From: Symbiodinium sp. CCMP2592
Taxonomy: Eukaryota; Sar; Dinophyceae; Suessiales; Symbiodiniaceae
Direction: 5' to 3'
Length of the DNA stretch: 64,000 nt
Assembly (NCBI GenBank): GCA_905221615.1
Contig: CAJNDT010000307.1
Span: 62,001-126,000, forward strand
Shown: positions 1 to 9,616 of the stretch, piece after piece
Layout: each line of letters opens with the position of its first letter
Numbering within the stretch: position 1 is the first letter of the stretch
Made by a program: the position numbers and the translations under genes
The notes under the pieces: generated by a model
Seen by the model: only the letters and a program-made list of their open reading frames with translations
The model's database searches: none
Told to the model about the DNA's origin: nothing

Positions 1-1
1 G

Positions 2-256
2 CCCAAGGACCTGCAGAGCTGGATTGTGCCTTTGTCGGGGAAGATTTGGAATGCTTACAATTACACCATGCTTGTGTATTGTCAGAAGAAGCTGGAACAG
101 AAGGCAAGGGGGGAAATCCTCGACGCGGTGAGCCAGATGGGTGATGATGGCCCGCCATCGGAAGATGAAGAAGAGGATGAATATGTGGATGTTTACCAGA
201 CCACTGGGAACTTCGTTCCTGATTGGGGAGTAACTGCAGATGGCTTTCAGGATTGA
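2..256 (+). CDS. Gene X, 3' end (partial, copy A)
   Basis: This is the last 84 codons of a protein whose full version ends at 8906. The sequence is identical over this stretch: a segment starting PKDLQSWIVPLSGK, then an acidic run (EDEEEDEYVDVY) and the C-terminus DWGVTADGFQD. The frame is open from base 2, so the start lies outside the window. No function is recognised. It shows that another gene X copy lies upstream, supporting a tandem array. Confidence 0.7.
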   Translation, partial: PKDLQSWIVPLSGKIWNAYNYTMLVYCQKKLEQKARGEILDAVSQMGDDGPPSEDEEEDEYVDVYQTTGNFVPDWGVTADGFQD

Positions 257-966
257 TTAGTGTCAATGATTGAGCTGAACGAGTAGGTTTATTAATTGTG
301 TTGCCAAAACAAAGCCATCTAGTGGAGCTCCTCTTCTTCATCCCATTCGTCCTTGGGCACTGGGGACTTTCACAAGGCAGAGTGCCAGAGAGTTCTCGGT
401 GTGACTAAGGCAGAGTGCCACCAAACAGTGTGGCCTGTTCAGATTCTTTTTTGTGTCGCTGTCACTAGGCAGAGTGCCGGAAAGGCAGAGTGCCAATGTG
501 AAATCGCATTTCTTGGGGCGTTTGAATTTTGTCACTTTTGCAGTCCGTCTGATCTGGCACATTTCAGCTTGCCGTTTTGGAAAACAAAGACGGTGCCTAT
601 GCATACAGTCATGTCGGCAGTAACTCGATGGATTAATTACTGTGCCTGTGAATTGATTGGTTCAACCTTGGTTTCCTGTGACAGCCCCATAAAACCTCTC
701 AGGTGCTGGTGTCCAAGGTGGTTGGCTACTATGGCAAGGCTGGAATGCATGATGCAAGTGATTGTGAGTTGTGGAAGCTGAAACGCTTGCTATCTGGCCG
801 TTAATGGGACCACGCCACGTAGTGTGTACGGACTCTAGTGACTAGTGAGTGGATGCGCAAGAATTTCATGACCTGGCCGCCATCAACATATGTGTGTTCA
901 AGATCGAGTCCCTTAGTGCTGCAGTGGTGCTTCCAGGCAGAGTGCCAGAGACAGTCGCCGAGAGCA
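257..966. other. Spacer between genes X and Y (copy A)
   Basis: About 700 bp with no supported gene. It carries the mini-element at 376, 409, 468, 484 and 936. The same spacer is present between 8907 and 9616 with only a few substitutions. Confidence 0.6.
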
Positions 967-2457
967 ATGGGAAAGTCGAGGAAGAGCGCTCGTGTGAGTG
1001 ATCAGATGATGTTCCCAATGCCGGGGGCAATGAACCCAGCACTGGGAATGAACAACCCACTGGCCATGATGAACCCTTCATGTTGCAACAGCAGCAACAG
1101 ATGCAGCAGCAGCAACAGATGCAGCAAATGCAGCAGATGCAGCAAATGCAGCAACAGCAGCAGACGGCTGCTGGGGGTGAATCAAGGCAGAGTGCCAACG
1201 ACTCCTCCTCGTCGGAATCAGAAGACCAAGAAGTGAGGAGGATACGTAAGGAAACCAAGAAGAGCAGAGCAAGGCAAGCAGCAACGATCGGGATTGATCG
1301 GCTGGCAACGTCTACGACCGATGCAGATGCAATCCCGAGAAGCGCCACGACATTGCGTTCGGTCCCTCTGGCTGCTTGTCAATCAACAGAGTATCCCTAA
1401 GGTCAGCAATGATCCCTGAACCCTCCTCCCAAAAAACCAAGCTGAGCCTTACTGACTGAGGTGAAGGTGAAAGCTCTGCTCGAGCGGGTTCATAGTGCAT
1501 GGGATGCCGCGGTCACGGCTGACCTGCCACAACAAACAGCGCTGCAGCTGCTCTTCATATTGACCAATCTGAAGCCGACCACAAAGGTCAGTGAACTCAG
1601 GATCGATATGAAATACAGCTTGCTTGGTCAGCGATGTGAGAATGCCCATACGCGTTAATCCCTCTGCGATAGCAGCAGTTGGAACCGCATAGCCAAACCG
1701 GTTCTGGGGATGGGGGTGAATATGTCTGAGCATGCTGTTGACAGGGTTGCCTTGGAATGTGGATGGCAGTCCACATGGATGACCGAGGATGTCACGACCT
1801 ATGCCAGGCGTAGAGCGAGAGCAAGGCAGTCCACTGAGACGCAGGGACGTCTCAGTTTCAATCCGAGTCCTGCTCCAGCTGCCCCGCCAACGGTTCCGCC
1901 GTCGGAAGGCAGAGTGCCAGACGTGGTCCGTTCTGGTCCTTTGCCAACGACTGCTCCTAGTTCCAATCCAAGCCAGGCTGTGGGTCGCAGCCCGGCTGGG
2001 GAACAAGGCAGAGTGCCGATTCAACAGCCGCCTGCCTCCCCTCATGCCGTTCCGGGTTCCAATGCAAGCCAGGCAACCGAAGGCAGCCAGGCTGCAGGAA
2101 GTGAACAAGACAGAGTGCCGAGGGTTGTGGAAGGCAGAGTGCCAGTTGATCGGAATGCTCCTGCCATAGCCGGCAGAGGCAGAGATCAGGCCCGATCAGG
2201 AGATCGTCATGCCTCCTGCAGAAGGGACCACTGCACCTGAAACAGTTGAGTTGCCAGGGCCAGACACCTCCACGAACAGTGACTCGACAGCTGGTGCTGA
2301 CGTGAATGCCGTTGTGCCCTTTGCGACACCCAAGTCGAAAGCCAAAGCAAAAGCCAAGGGCAAGTCCAAAGCCAAGGCCAAGTCCAAGGCCAGGGCGACG
2401 GCACCAAACACAGAGTCGCAGGACGAGGTCGCAGTCGAGGTCGATGATGAGGTCATG

Positions 2458-2530
2458 GCCGAGGCCGAGGTCGAGGCCGGGGCCGAGGTCGAGGCCGAGG
2501 TCGAGGCCGAGGTCGAGGTCGAGGGCGAGG
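2458..2530 (+). repeat. 12-bp coding minisatellite (EVEA repeat), copy A
   Basis: Tandem GAGGTCGAGGCC-type units encode alternating Glu-Val-Glu-Ala. Copy B of the duplication has one extra 12-bp unit (11124-11211). The length change is a multiple of three, so it keeps the frame. Confidence 0.8.
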
Positions 2531-2641
2531 CCGACGACAGTTTCTTCTTTGAGGAGGAGGAGGATGCTCCGAATGAGTCGAGCAGACCTGCGAAACCAGG
2601 ACATCTGTGTCATTTGCCATTCGGAGATGCACCCGGGCCAG

Positions 2642-2774
2642 GCAGGCTGGTTTCGTTTGCCTTTGGTTAATGAATCATGGATAGTGGTGCCTGTCCTGTT
2701 TGTACATTCCACTAATCCTCAGAACATTACCTCTCACATGACGTGTCTTTTTCTGTGGTTTCCCTGGAATGCAG
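2642..2774 (+). other. Intron (GC-AG) splitting the RING finger, copy A
   Basis: Removing these 133 bases joins CVICHSEMHPGQ to ALEALSCGHLFHSEC and rebuilds the RING spacing. The donor is CAG|GCAGG and the acceptor GCAG|GCA, so CAGGCA occurs at both edges. Non-GT donors followed by AG|G acceptors are known for dinoflagellate introns. The same intron is at 11323-11455. Confidence 0.75.
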
Positions 2775-3053
2775 GCATTGGAAGCGCTGTCGTGTGGCCA
2801 CCTCTTTCACAGCGAGTGTATCAATCGATACTGTGAATCGACCGGGCGGAACAAGGCCACCGCTTGCCCTCTCAAGTGTGCGAGCTCGACCTCTACGGCA
2901 AGGTTCTTTTTTGGTCCGAGGGGGTCAACGGGAAGCAATGCCCCTGTTCCTGTCGAAGATGATGTGGACGCACTCGTTCAGGAAATACAAGCTCAACTCG
3001 TTGACGACCGCACTCGTGAAGCTCCTCAGGTCAACGACCCCGTGGTGGACTGA

Positions 3054-3721
3054 TTGCGTCGACAAGGTGGCTCGGTAACAAGGCAGAGTGCCACAATAAC
3101 TGGCTCATGTGTATGTGTTGTCGGTGATGTGGCCTCGAGTCTTATTAATTTTGGAGGTGTGGCAATGCCATTGTCACAGACATGTTTCTGAAGGCGGAGT
3201 GCCATGGGTTGTAACATGTGTTCCATGATTATTATGTATTGACATGATTGTGTTGCCTTGTGTTGCATTATGCCATCAGAAATGTATGTCTCTTTGTAAT
3301 CCCAGGCGGTCTGTCGATTTCACAAGGATACTGCAGATGCCTGTGGACAAATCCGCGCCAAAGGCAGGATCCAACCTGTCCTAGAACACCAGTTGGGAGG
3401 GACCCAATAAAGGACCACGGAAGTCTGCAATGGGGTGCATCCGTGTTAAAAAAGCATATGGCCTTTTAATGGACACCATCCCCATACCGCCCCACAGGCC
3501 CTGCAAAGTCTTAGAAGACATTTGTGGCACTTGTGGCATGCCCCGGAAAAATCTTATTGAATCTTATTGAATCTTATTGAATCTTATTGGTTTATCATTT
3601 TTAAAAGGGTACCGAATCCAGATCGCCCCAAAAAATCTTATTGACTTCAACATGATCTCAGTTCAGGATCGATCAACATGCACCGCCAGCTTACCTGAAG
3701 CTGGAACTCACCGGTGCAGGC
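3054..3721. other. 3' flank of gene Y copy A
   Basis: No supported gene. It carries a mini-element at 3082, the variant GGCGGAGTGCC at 3192, and the decamer repeat at 3548-3599. The duplication ends at 3644. Confidence 0.5.
3548..3599 (+). repeat. AATCTTATTG decamer tandem repeat
   Basis: Four head-to-tail AATCTTATTG units followed by TTTATC. The same array is present in copy B and expands further at 12215-12625. The duplication boundary falls in another unit of this repeat, at 3635-3644. Confidence 0.85.
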
Positions 3722-3988
3722 ATGCAAGTGATGATGGACAGAAGATGGCTCTATGCCTGTAATGACGGCTGGGCGCGGGGGGTTGAGAATTTGACGCTGT
3801 GGGACGGGGAAGTCACCGAAGGTGAGCAACTCTTGTGGACCACGACCATGGTGAGATTCGGTTACGACGAAGATGATCCGGAGGCCTGGAATGAAGAGCG
3901 TGTGGAAGATGAGGAGGATTACAACGAGTTCGAAGAAAGGCCTGCTCCCATGGAAGACGGCGAATTCGTTGAAGTCCGAATGCCGTGA
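3722..3988 (+). CDS. Exon-like ORF, acidic, unknown
   Basis: An open frame of 88 codons preceded by an AG|G acceptor-like site. It contains a Trp/Gly-rich start (WLYACNDGWARG), then LWDGEVTEGEQLLW, an acidic stretch (DEDDPEAWNEERVEDEEDY) and the end GEFVEVRMP. It is probably one exon of a plus-strand gene between Y copy A and X. No homology is recognised. The two mini-elements that follow (3997, 4014) lie past the stop. Confidence 0.4.
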   Translation: MQVMMDRRWLYACNDGWARGVENLTLWDGEVTEGEQLLWTTTMVRFGYDEDDPEAWNEERVEDEEDYNEFEERPAPMEDGEFVEVRMP

Positions 3989-5168
3989 GAAAAAAGGGCA
4001 GAGTGCCTTAAAAGGCAGAGTGCCAAAGGCAGAGTGCCCACCATTGGACCATTCAGTGAGTGGGTTGGCCCAAATTCCAATATCAATTTAATTTTCAGGC
4101 CAGGACAGTGACGAAGGCAGAGTGCCAGGAAGGCAGAGTGCCAGGTGGGTCAGGCTTCGTCGACTGACTCTTCTCAAGTTTTTCAGTGCCGATGTCTGCT
4201 CATGTGGACTTCTGCCTGCCTTTCGCACAGCAACAGGTTATTTGTTTGTGGTGCAGGCAAACCAACAAGTCATGATCAAAGTTGTGAGTGTTTTGGAGAA
4301 GGCCTCGTCGCTGTCAGAGTAGTGCCTCCAGAAGAGCATTGCTTGCTGCAGAAGCAAAACTGTGAGTGCTGAGACTTCTGAAGACCGAGCACTTCTGAGT
4401 TCTGTTGGATGTGTTGGGTTTGCGACTGTGCTGAGAGAGTCTGAGTATGAATGAAAGTGACCATGCAAGGTTTGGCCGTCAGCTGGCGTCTCCAGACCCC
4501 AGGATTGCTGGTCATCGGTGCTGTTCTTAGCTTCCGATCATGCTGCTTCTGCGTTGCCAAATTCAACTTAGCATTCTCGGGCTTCTGAAGTGTCATGTCA
4601 TGATTGTTTTGCCTATGGCTTATGATGGTTGCTCAAATTTCAAATGTTGCTGCAGTGGTCCTTGAATCATGGCATATGGCAGATTTGAATATCAACACAG
4701 CCCTTGAATTAGGTTTCATTCGTGTGCTAAGCTCCCGATCATGCTGAGTCTGTCTGGCCCCTCAATTAAGTTAAACTCCGTGTAGCTGCTGCTTCAATAA
4801 AAGTGTCATGTCATGATTATTCTGTCGATGGAGTTGCTCAAAGTGAAGTGAGTCGTGGTCCTTGAATGATGGCATATGCATGATATTTAATGTCAATGTG
4901 AGCACAATATCAAAATATAGTTGATTTAATTTAAATTGTGTCAATTATTAGTAACTATAATCTAACAACACATTGACGTCAGAGGTAGTATATCATTTCG
5001 ACATAATAAGTAAGGCAGAGTGCCGCCTCGCCATTCATTGCAGAGTGCCTTGAGCTGGACTGAGAAGTCTGAGTGCCTGCATCTGGCTGGACAAGGCAGA
5101 GTGCCGCAATCTGGCTGGACAGGGCAGAGTGCCGCAATCTGGCTGGACAACGCACAGAGTGCCGCAGG
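3989..5168. other. Mini-element-rich spacer upstream of gene X
   Basis: No supported gene over about 1.2 kb. Mini-elements start at 3997, 4014, 4028, 4116, 4132, 5014, 5095 and 5123. The 4600-4960 stretch is AT-rich and repeats phrases such as GTCATGTCATGATT and TGATGGCATATG. It may contain the promoter and 5' UTR of gene X, but no defined promoter element was seen. Confidence 0.5.
5074..5168 (+). repeat. 28-bp minisatellite built on the mini-element
   Basis: About three to four tandem units of CTGGCTGGACAAGGCAGAG followed by TGCCGCAAT, with the last units degraded. Each unit contains one mini-element, so here the motif has been amplified as part of a larger tandem unit just upstream of the gene X start codon. 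Confidence 0.75.
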
Positions 5169-8100
5169 ATGACAGCGCCTGTGCATACGAGTTCGCTTGG
5201 TCAGGTGTTTTGGGCCAATGTGCGAGCCGGCAACATCACGGGTGAGTTTTACGAACAAGGGCTGGATGGATCCTTGCAGATGGGTGGGAGTTTTCCCTTG
5301 CCGGTCAGTAAGCCTCTAGAATGCTATGTCACTGGCTACGGTGAGGTCCGCCTGTGGGGCGGGCAAGCATTCAAACAGTGCAAGCTTACATGGAGATACG
5401 TCGGTCATGGCCAGAATCGGGACACAATGCTTGCGAAGATCCCACAGCCGTGGGTCATCGACATTCTGAAGCTTCTGCGCGAGCTCAGGATTCCTCGGTC
5501 TGAAAGGCAGAGTGCCGAAGTCCTCAAAGCCTCGGAAGTCGCAGCAGATGCCCTGAAACTGGTGGATTCTATTCCTGAAGATGCTCTGGACTTCGATCAT
5601 CCGACAGATCAGGTGCACCTCGCGATCAAGCTGCACAGGAAACTCGCAAAGGACGAAAAAGAGTGTGGAAACCAATATGACTGGCATTTTCTGAAATCTC
5701 GAACGTTCACAACCCACTGGCAATCGTTTCCTGTCCCGCTCGCTTTCGACTTGAAAACCTTGGTCACCCATGCCGCGGGCGTAGTGGCACCGCGGATGAG
5801 AAAATCGGTGCTCGTCACAGAAGCCAAAGGCAACGGGACGACTGTGGGAGCCTTCCTCAACGCGAGGTTTTCCGACCCAAGCAAGTTACTGGGAACTAAG
5901 TTCCCAGAGAAAGAGACCATGCTGATCCTCTTCAAGCTGTTCAACTATATCATGAAGCTACAAGTGCATACCTTTAGGCAGGAAGGGTGTCTTCTGGGGG
6001 ACCTCCACGAGGACGAGGATAACATTACTGTCATGGGAGGCAGAGTGCCGGACCACAAAGGCAGAGTGCCAGTGGGGGCGGAGAATTTGACGTTTGCCTT
6101 GGTGGACTGCTCCGGTTGCCTACCAGTTATGGCTGTTCCCGCAAGAAAGATGAAGGGTCACCTCAACTGCTTTCTGAGCTTGTGGGCCATTCCCTCAAAC
6201 CACAGCGCCACCGTCTCCGCGTACGCGTCAGAGGTCTGGAAGAAGATGCTTGCCGCTGGCGAAAAATTCAAATCTGACTATGGACCGAATAAGTGGAGAA
6301 CTGCTGAAATGGTGGGCGATCTGTACAAGTTGTGCAAGAATCTGGAAGCAAAGTTCGAGCAGGGTCTGGACTTGAGCCAGCAATGCCAGCAAATGAGGGT
6401 GGAGGCAACAAGGGCAGTAATGAGCAGACTTCAGCCGCAGGTACTTGCGCCGCCGAATCCTCCGCCACGTCAGTGTTTGGATTCGACACCTCCCTGGGAT
6501 CCCCCTGGATCTGCGACTGCAAAAGCCAAAGGGATGAAAGGAGGAGTGCCAGTAGAAGGCAGAGTGCCAGGCAAAGGCAAAGCAGTACTTCATCCTGATG
6601 GGACTCCTCCCAGGGACCGCCGGCATTTGCATCAACCGGGTTAGCAAAAGGCGAGGCCTCGCCCTCCGCCTCCTGACGGGCCTCCTCCGTTTCAGCAGCG
6701 AGCAAGACCCGTGCAGGAGTGGGAACCACTACCAAGGGCGCCGGTGCAACCAGCTCAGCCTCCTCCTGGCCACCAGCAGCAACAACATCGCTGGGGCAGA
6801 ACGGCCAGAATGCCCGTCATCTAGGACGAATACGATGCCTGGCATGACGATGAGCCGAATCCCGAGCCGATTCCCCCGGCCAAGAGTGCCAGAGCCGATG
6901 GGTCGGCAAAGCAAGGCAGAGTGCCAGAGCCGATGGGTCCCCCGCCGACAAAGCAAGGCATGCCAGAGCCGAATCCCGAGCCGAATCCCCCGCCAAGAGT
7001 GCCAGAGCCGATGGGTCCCCCGCCGGCAAAGCAAGGCAGAGTGCCAGATCCCGAGCCGATGGGTCCCCCGCCGGCAAAGCAGCCTCCTGCCAAAAGGAAA
7101 TTCGGCGACGGACAGCCTGTGCCTGTTGGTGCCAAGCCACAGTTTATGTCGGCAAGTGCTCCTGCTGAACTGACGGAACAGCAGACGATGGACGAGCAGG
7201 ATTTCGCCAAGGAACTTGCCGAGTATGCTGACGATATGGCAAGAGGCTCCAATTTCGTTCCGCAGGGCCGACGCGCTGAGCCGGCCTGGGTGGCAAAGGC
7301 CCAGGGCTTGAAAAGCAAGGGCGACGCCGTCCCGCTCGGGAAAGCAGCTTTTCGCCCAAAAGGGCAAGCCTGCCGGAAAGGGCCACAAAGGCAGAGTGCC
7401 AGTGGAGGACAATATCCCTACTCACCTTGTTGGAAAGGGCCGTCCACTCACCTTGTTGGAAAGGGCCGTCCAGGCGAAGCTCATCCTGCTTTTTTGCGGC
7501 ATATGAAGACGGAGAAGGGCGGAATATGGTTGGACGCCGAGGAGGAGGTGGAAGCCGAGGAGGAGGATGACACTTTGGTTGATGTTGTGGTGGAAGAGGA
7601 GGAGTCCGTGCAAGGTACGTCGGACGATGACTTTGAATTTGTCGAGATTGTGGTGCAGGATGAGCAACCGCCGCTTGAGATGGAGGCGGAGCCCGAGGAG
7701 GATGAGCATGCGTGCGCCACGGCTGCCTCGTTAGACCCGGATCGCTTGGACGAGAATGAGGGTGACAGCCAAGCAACAATGGTACTAGGGGACCATCTCC
7801 GAGAGGAGCAAGATGAGCCGATGCCTCCTGTACCGGAGGCCCGGGTGACTCAGAGCGAGGACCCTGTCGTCGCCAAGGTCATGCACGAGCTGGGGGCTAT
7901 GAATGTGGACCCGAACCCGAAGGCTGCCGCAAACCCGAAGAGTGCGACTGCGCCAGTGCCTGGAGAGGTGAAGCCTTTCTTGGAAGCGGAGGAGGACCTC
8001 GGAATTACGGACCCCCAAGGCAGAGTGCCAAGGGGTCAAAACAAGATCAAGGTTCCAGCCGAGCTTTTGCAGCCAGAGACTGAGGAGGAGAAAACTCTCA

Positions 8101-8906
8101 GAGCGTTGCGGGGAATGCTGCCATGCAGTCACAGGGAGGTGACGACTTCGAAGGTGGGCCGCCTCGCCAATCGGGCACGTATGTCGAGACCGGTGCCACA
8201 AGATCGGCCGTTCAACCCCCACCACAACGATCGGAAGTTCAACAGCAAGACTACGACTGTCATCACCCAGCTGCTCATGGCTGTCCATGAGATCACAGTC
8301 CGAGAATGCGGGTTGAATTCCTTGCCAATGGAGAAGAAGGAAATGACGTGGAATGACTTTCGGTCGAAGGGCTCGAAAACTGTGGTTGTCTGGGATCTGT
8401 TGTTTGACAAGGGCATGAAGGAGATTCCAGAAAACTCTGAGCCTGGGGACTGGCACCTGTGGCTTCAGAGGGAAACTGGGGTGGCGGTCATTGAGCAGAT
8501 TCTCCAGTGCATGTTCAATGTCACTCGGCCAGTTCATGGCCGTGATCGAGTCAAGGGAAAGGAGCTGACATACTGGCACTGGTGGAAGGCCTCCGAGAAA
8601 CTCTGTGAGTTGTATACGACGGAAGATGTCATCTCGAAGGTCAAATTCCCGCCCAAGGACCTGCAGAGCTGGATTGTGCCTTTGTCGGGGAAGATTTGGA
8701 ATGCTTACAATTACACCATGCTTGTGTATTGTCAGAAGAAGCTGGAACAGAAGGCAAGGGGGGAAATCCTCGACGCGGTGAGCCAGATGGGTGATGATGG
8801 CCCGCCATCGGAAGATGAAGAAGAGGATGAATATGTGGATGTTTACCAGACCACTGGGAACTTCGTTCCTGATTGGGGAGTAACTGCAGATGGCTTTCAG
8901 GATTGA
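5169..8906 (+). CDS. Gene X: 1245-residue unknown protein interrupted by two TAG codons
   Basis: One reading frame runs from ATG 5169 to TGA 8904-8906, broken only by TAG at 6642-6644 and 6822-6824. Both sides of each TAG, and the stretch between them, keep coding character in the same frame (Pro/Gln/Arg-rich: QKARPRPPPDGPPPF, then DEYDAWHDDEP). Residues about 1-420 look globular (LTWRYVGHGQNRD, IPQPWVIDILKLL). Residues about 420-800 are a Pro-rich linker with PEPMGPPP repeats and GRVP insertions, followed by acidic segments. Residues about 970-1245 are again globular (YWHWWKASEKLCELY), with an acidic tail. No family is recognised. The TAGs could be nonsense mutations (CAG to TAG is one step) or could lie in small introns. 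Confidence 0.6.
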
Positions 8907-9616
8907 TTAGTGTCAATGATTGAGCTGAACGAGTAGGTTTATTAATTGTGTTGCCAAAACAAAGCCATCTAGTGGACCTCCTCTTCTTCATCCCATTCGT
9001 CCTTGGGCACTGGGGACTTTCACAAGGCAGAGTGCCAGAGAGTTCTCGGTGTGACTAAGGCAGAGTGCCACCAAACAGTGTGGCCTGTTCAGATTCTTTT
9101 TTGTGTCGCTGTCACTAGGCAGAGTGCCGGAAAGGCAGAGTGCCAATGTGAAATCGCATTTCTTGGGGCGTTTGAATGTTGTCACTTTTGCAGTCCGTCT
9201 GATCTGGCACATTTCAGCTTGCCGTTTTGGAAAACAAAGACGATGCCTATGCATACAGTCATGTCGGCAGTAACTCGATGGATTAATTACTGTGCCTGTG
9301 AATTGATTGGTTCAACCTTGGTTTCCTGTGACAGCCCCATAAAACCTTTCAGGTGCTGGCGTCCAAGGTGGTTGGCTACTATGGCAAGGCTGGAATGCAT
9401 GATGCAAGTGATTGTGAGTTGTGGAAGCTGAAACGCTTGCTATCTGGCCGTTGATGGGACCATGCCACGTAGTGTGTACGGACTCTAGTGACTAGTGAGT
9501 GGATGCGCAAGAATTTCTTGACCTGGCCGCAATCAACATATGTGTGTTCAAGATCGAGTCCCTTAGTGCTGCAGTGGTGCTTCCAGGCAGAGTGCCAGAG
9601 ACAGTCGCCGAGAGCA

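Larger units (their letters stand above)
967..3053 (+). pseudogene. Gene Y copy A: RING-finger protein, frame-disrupted
   Basis: It starts MGKSRKSARVSDQMM in good context. Then come a Met/Pro segment, a Gln-rich tract (QQQMQQ repeats), a Ser/Glu segment, a short helical exon (about 1461-1590, ending LTNLKPTTK), a Pro/Ser linker with several GRVP insertions, a KAKAKGKSKAK basic run, an acidic EVEA repeat, and a C-terminal RING (CVICHSEM ... CGHLFHSEC ... CPLKC) split by an intron at 2642-2774. The last Cys pair is C-x3-C rather than the usual C-x2-C. Relative to copy B it lacks one base near 1079, which breaks the Gln-rich frame, and lacks 17 bp near 2166, which breaks the linker. RING proteins are usually E3 ubiquitin ligases; that role here is inferred. 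Confidence 0.6.
1..3644 (+). repeat. Tandem segmental duplication, copy A
   Basis: This block recurs at 8651-12314. It contains the 3' end of gene X and all of gene Y. By eye the copies differ by about 17 substitutions and eight indels (in copy B relative to A: +1, -1, -1, +17, +12, +3, -12, +1), which sum to the observed 20-bp length difference. Both copies lose similarity at the same point inside an AATCTTATTG decamer repeat. Copy A begins at or before the window edge, so 1-8650 may be one full unit of an array and copy B a truncated last unit. The inserted GGCAGAGTGCC motifs are shared, so they predate the duplication. Confidence 0.95.
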
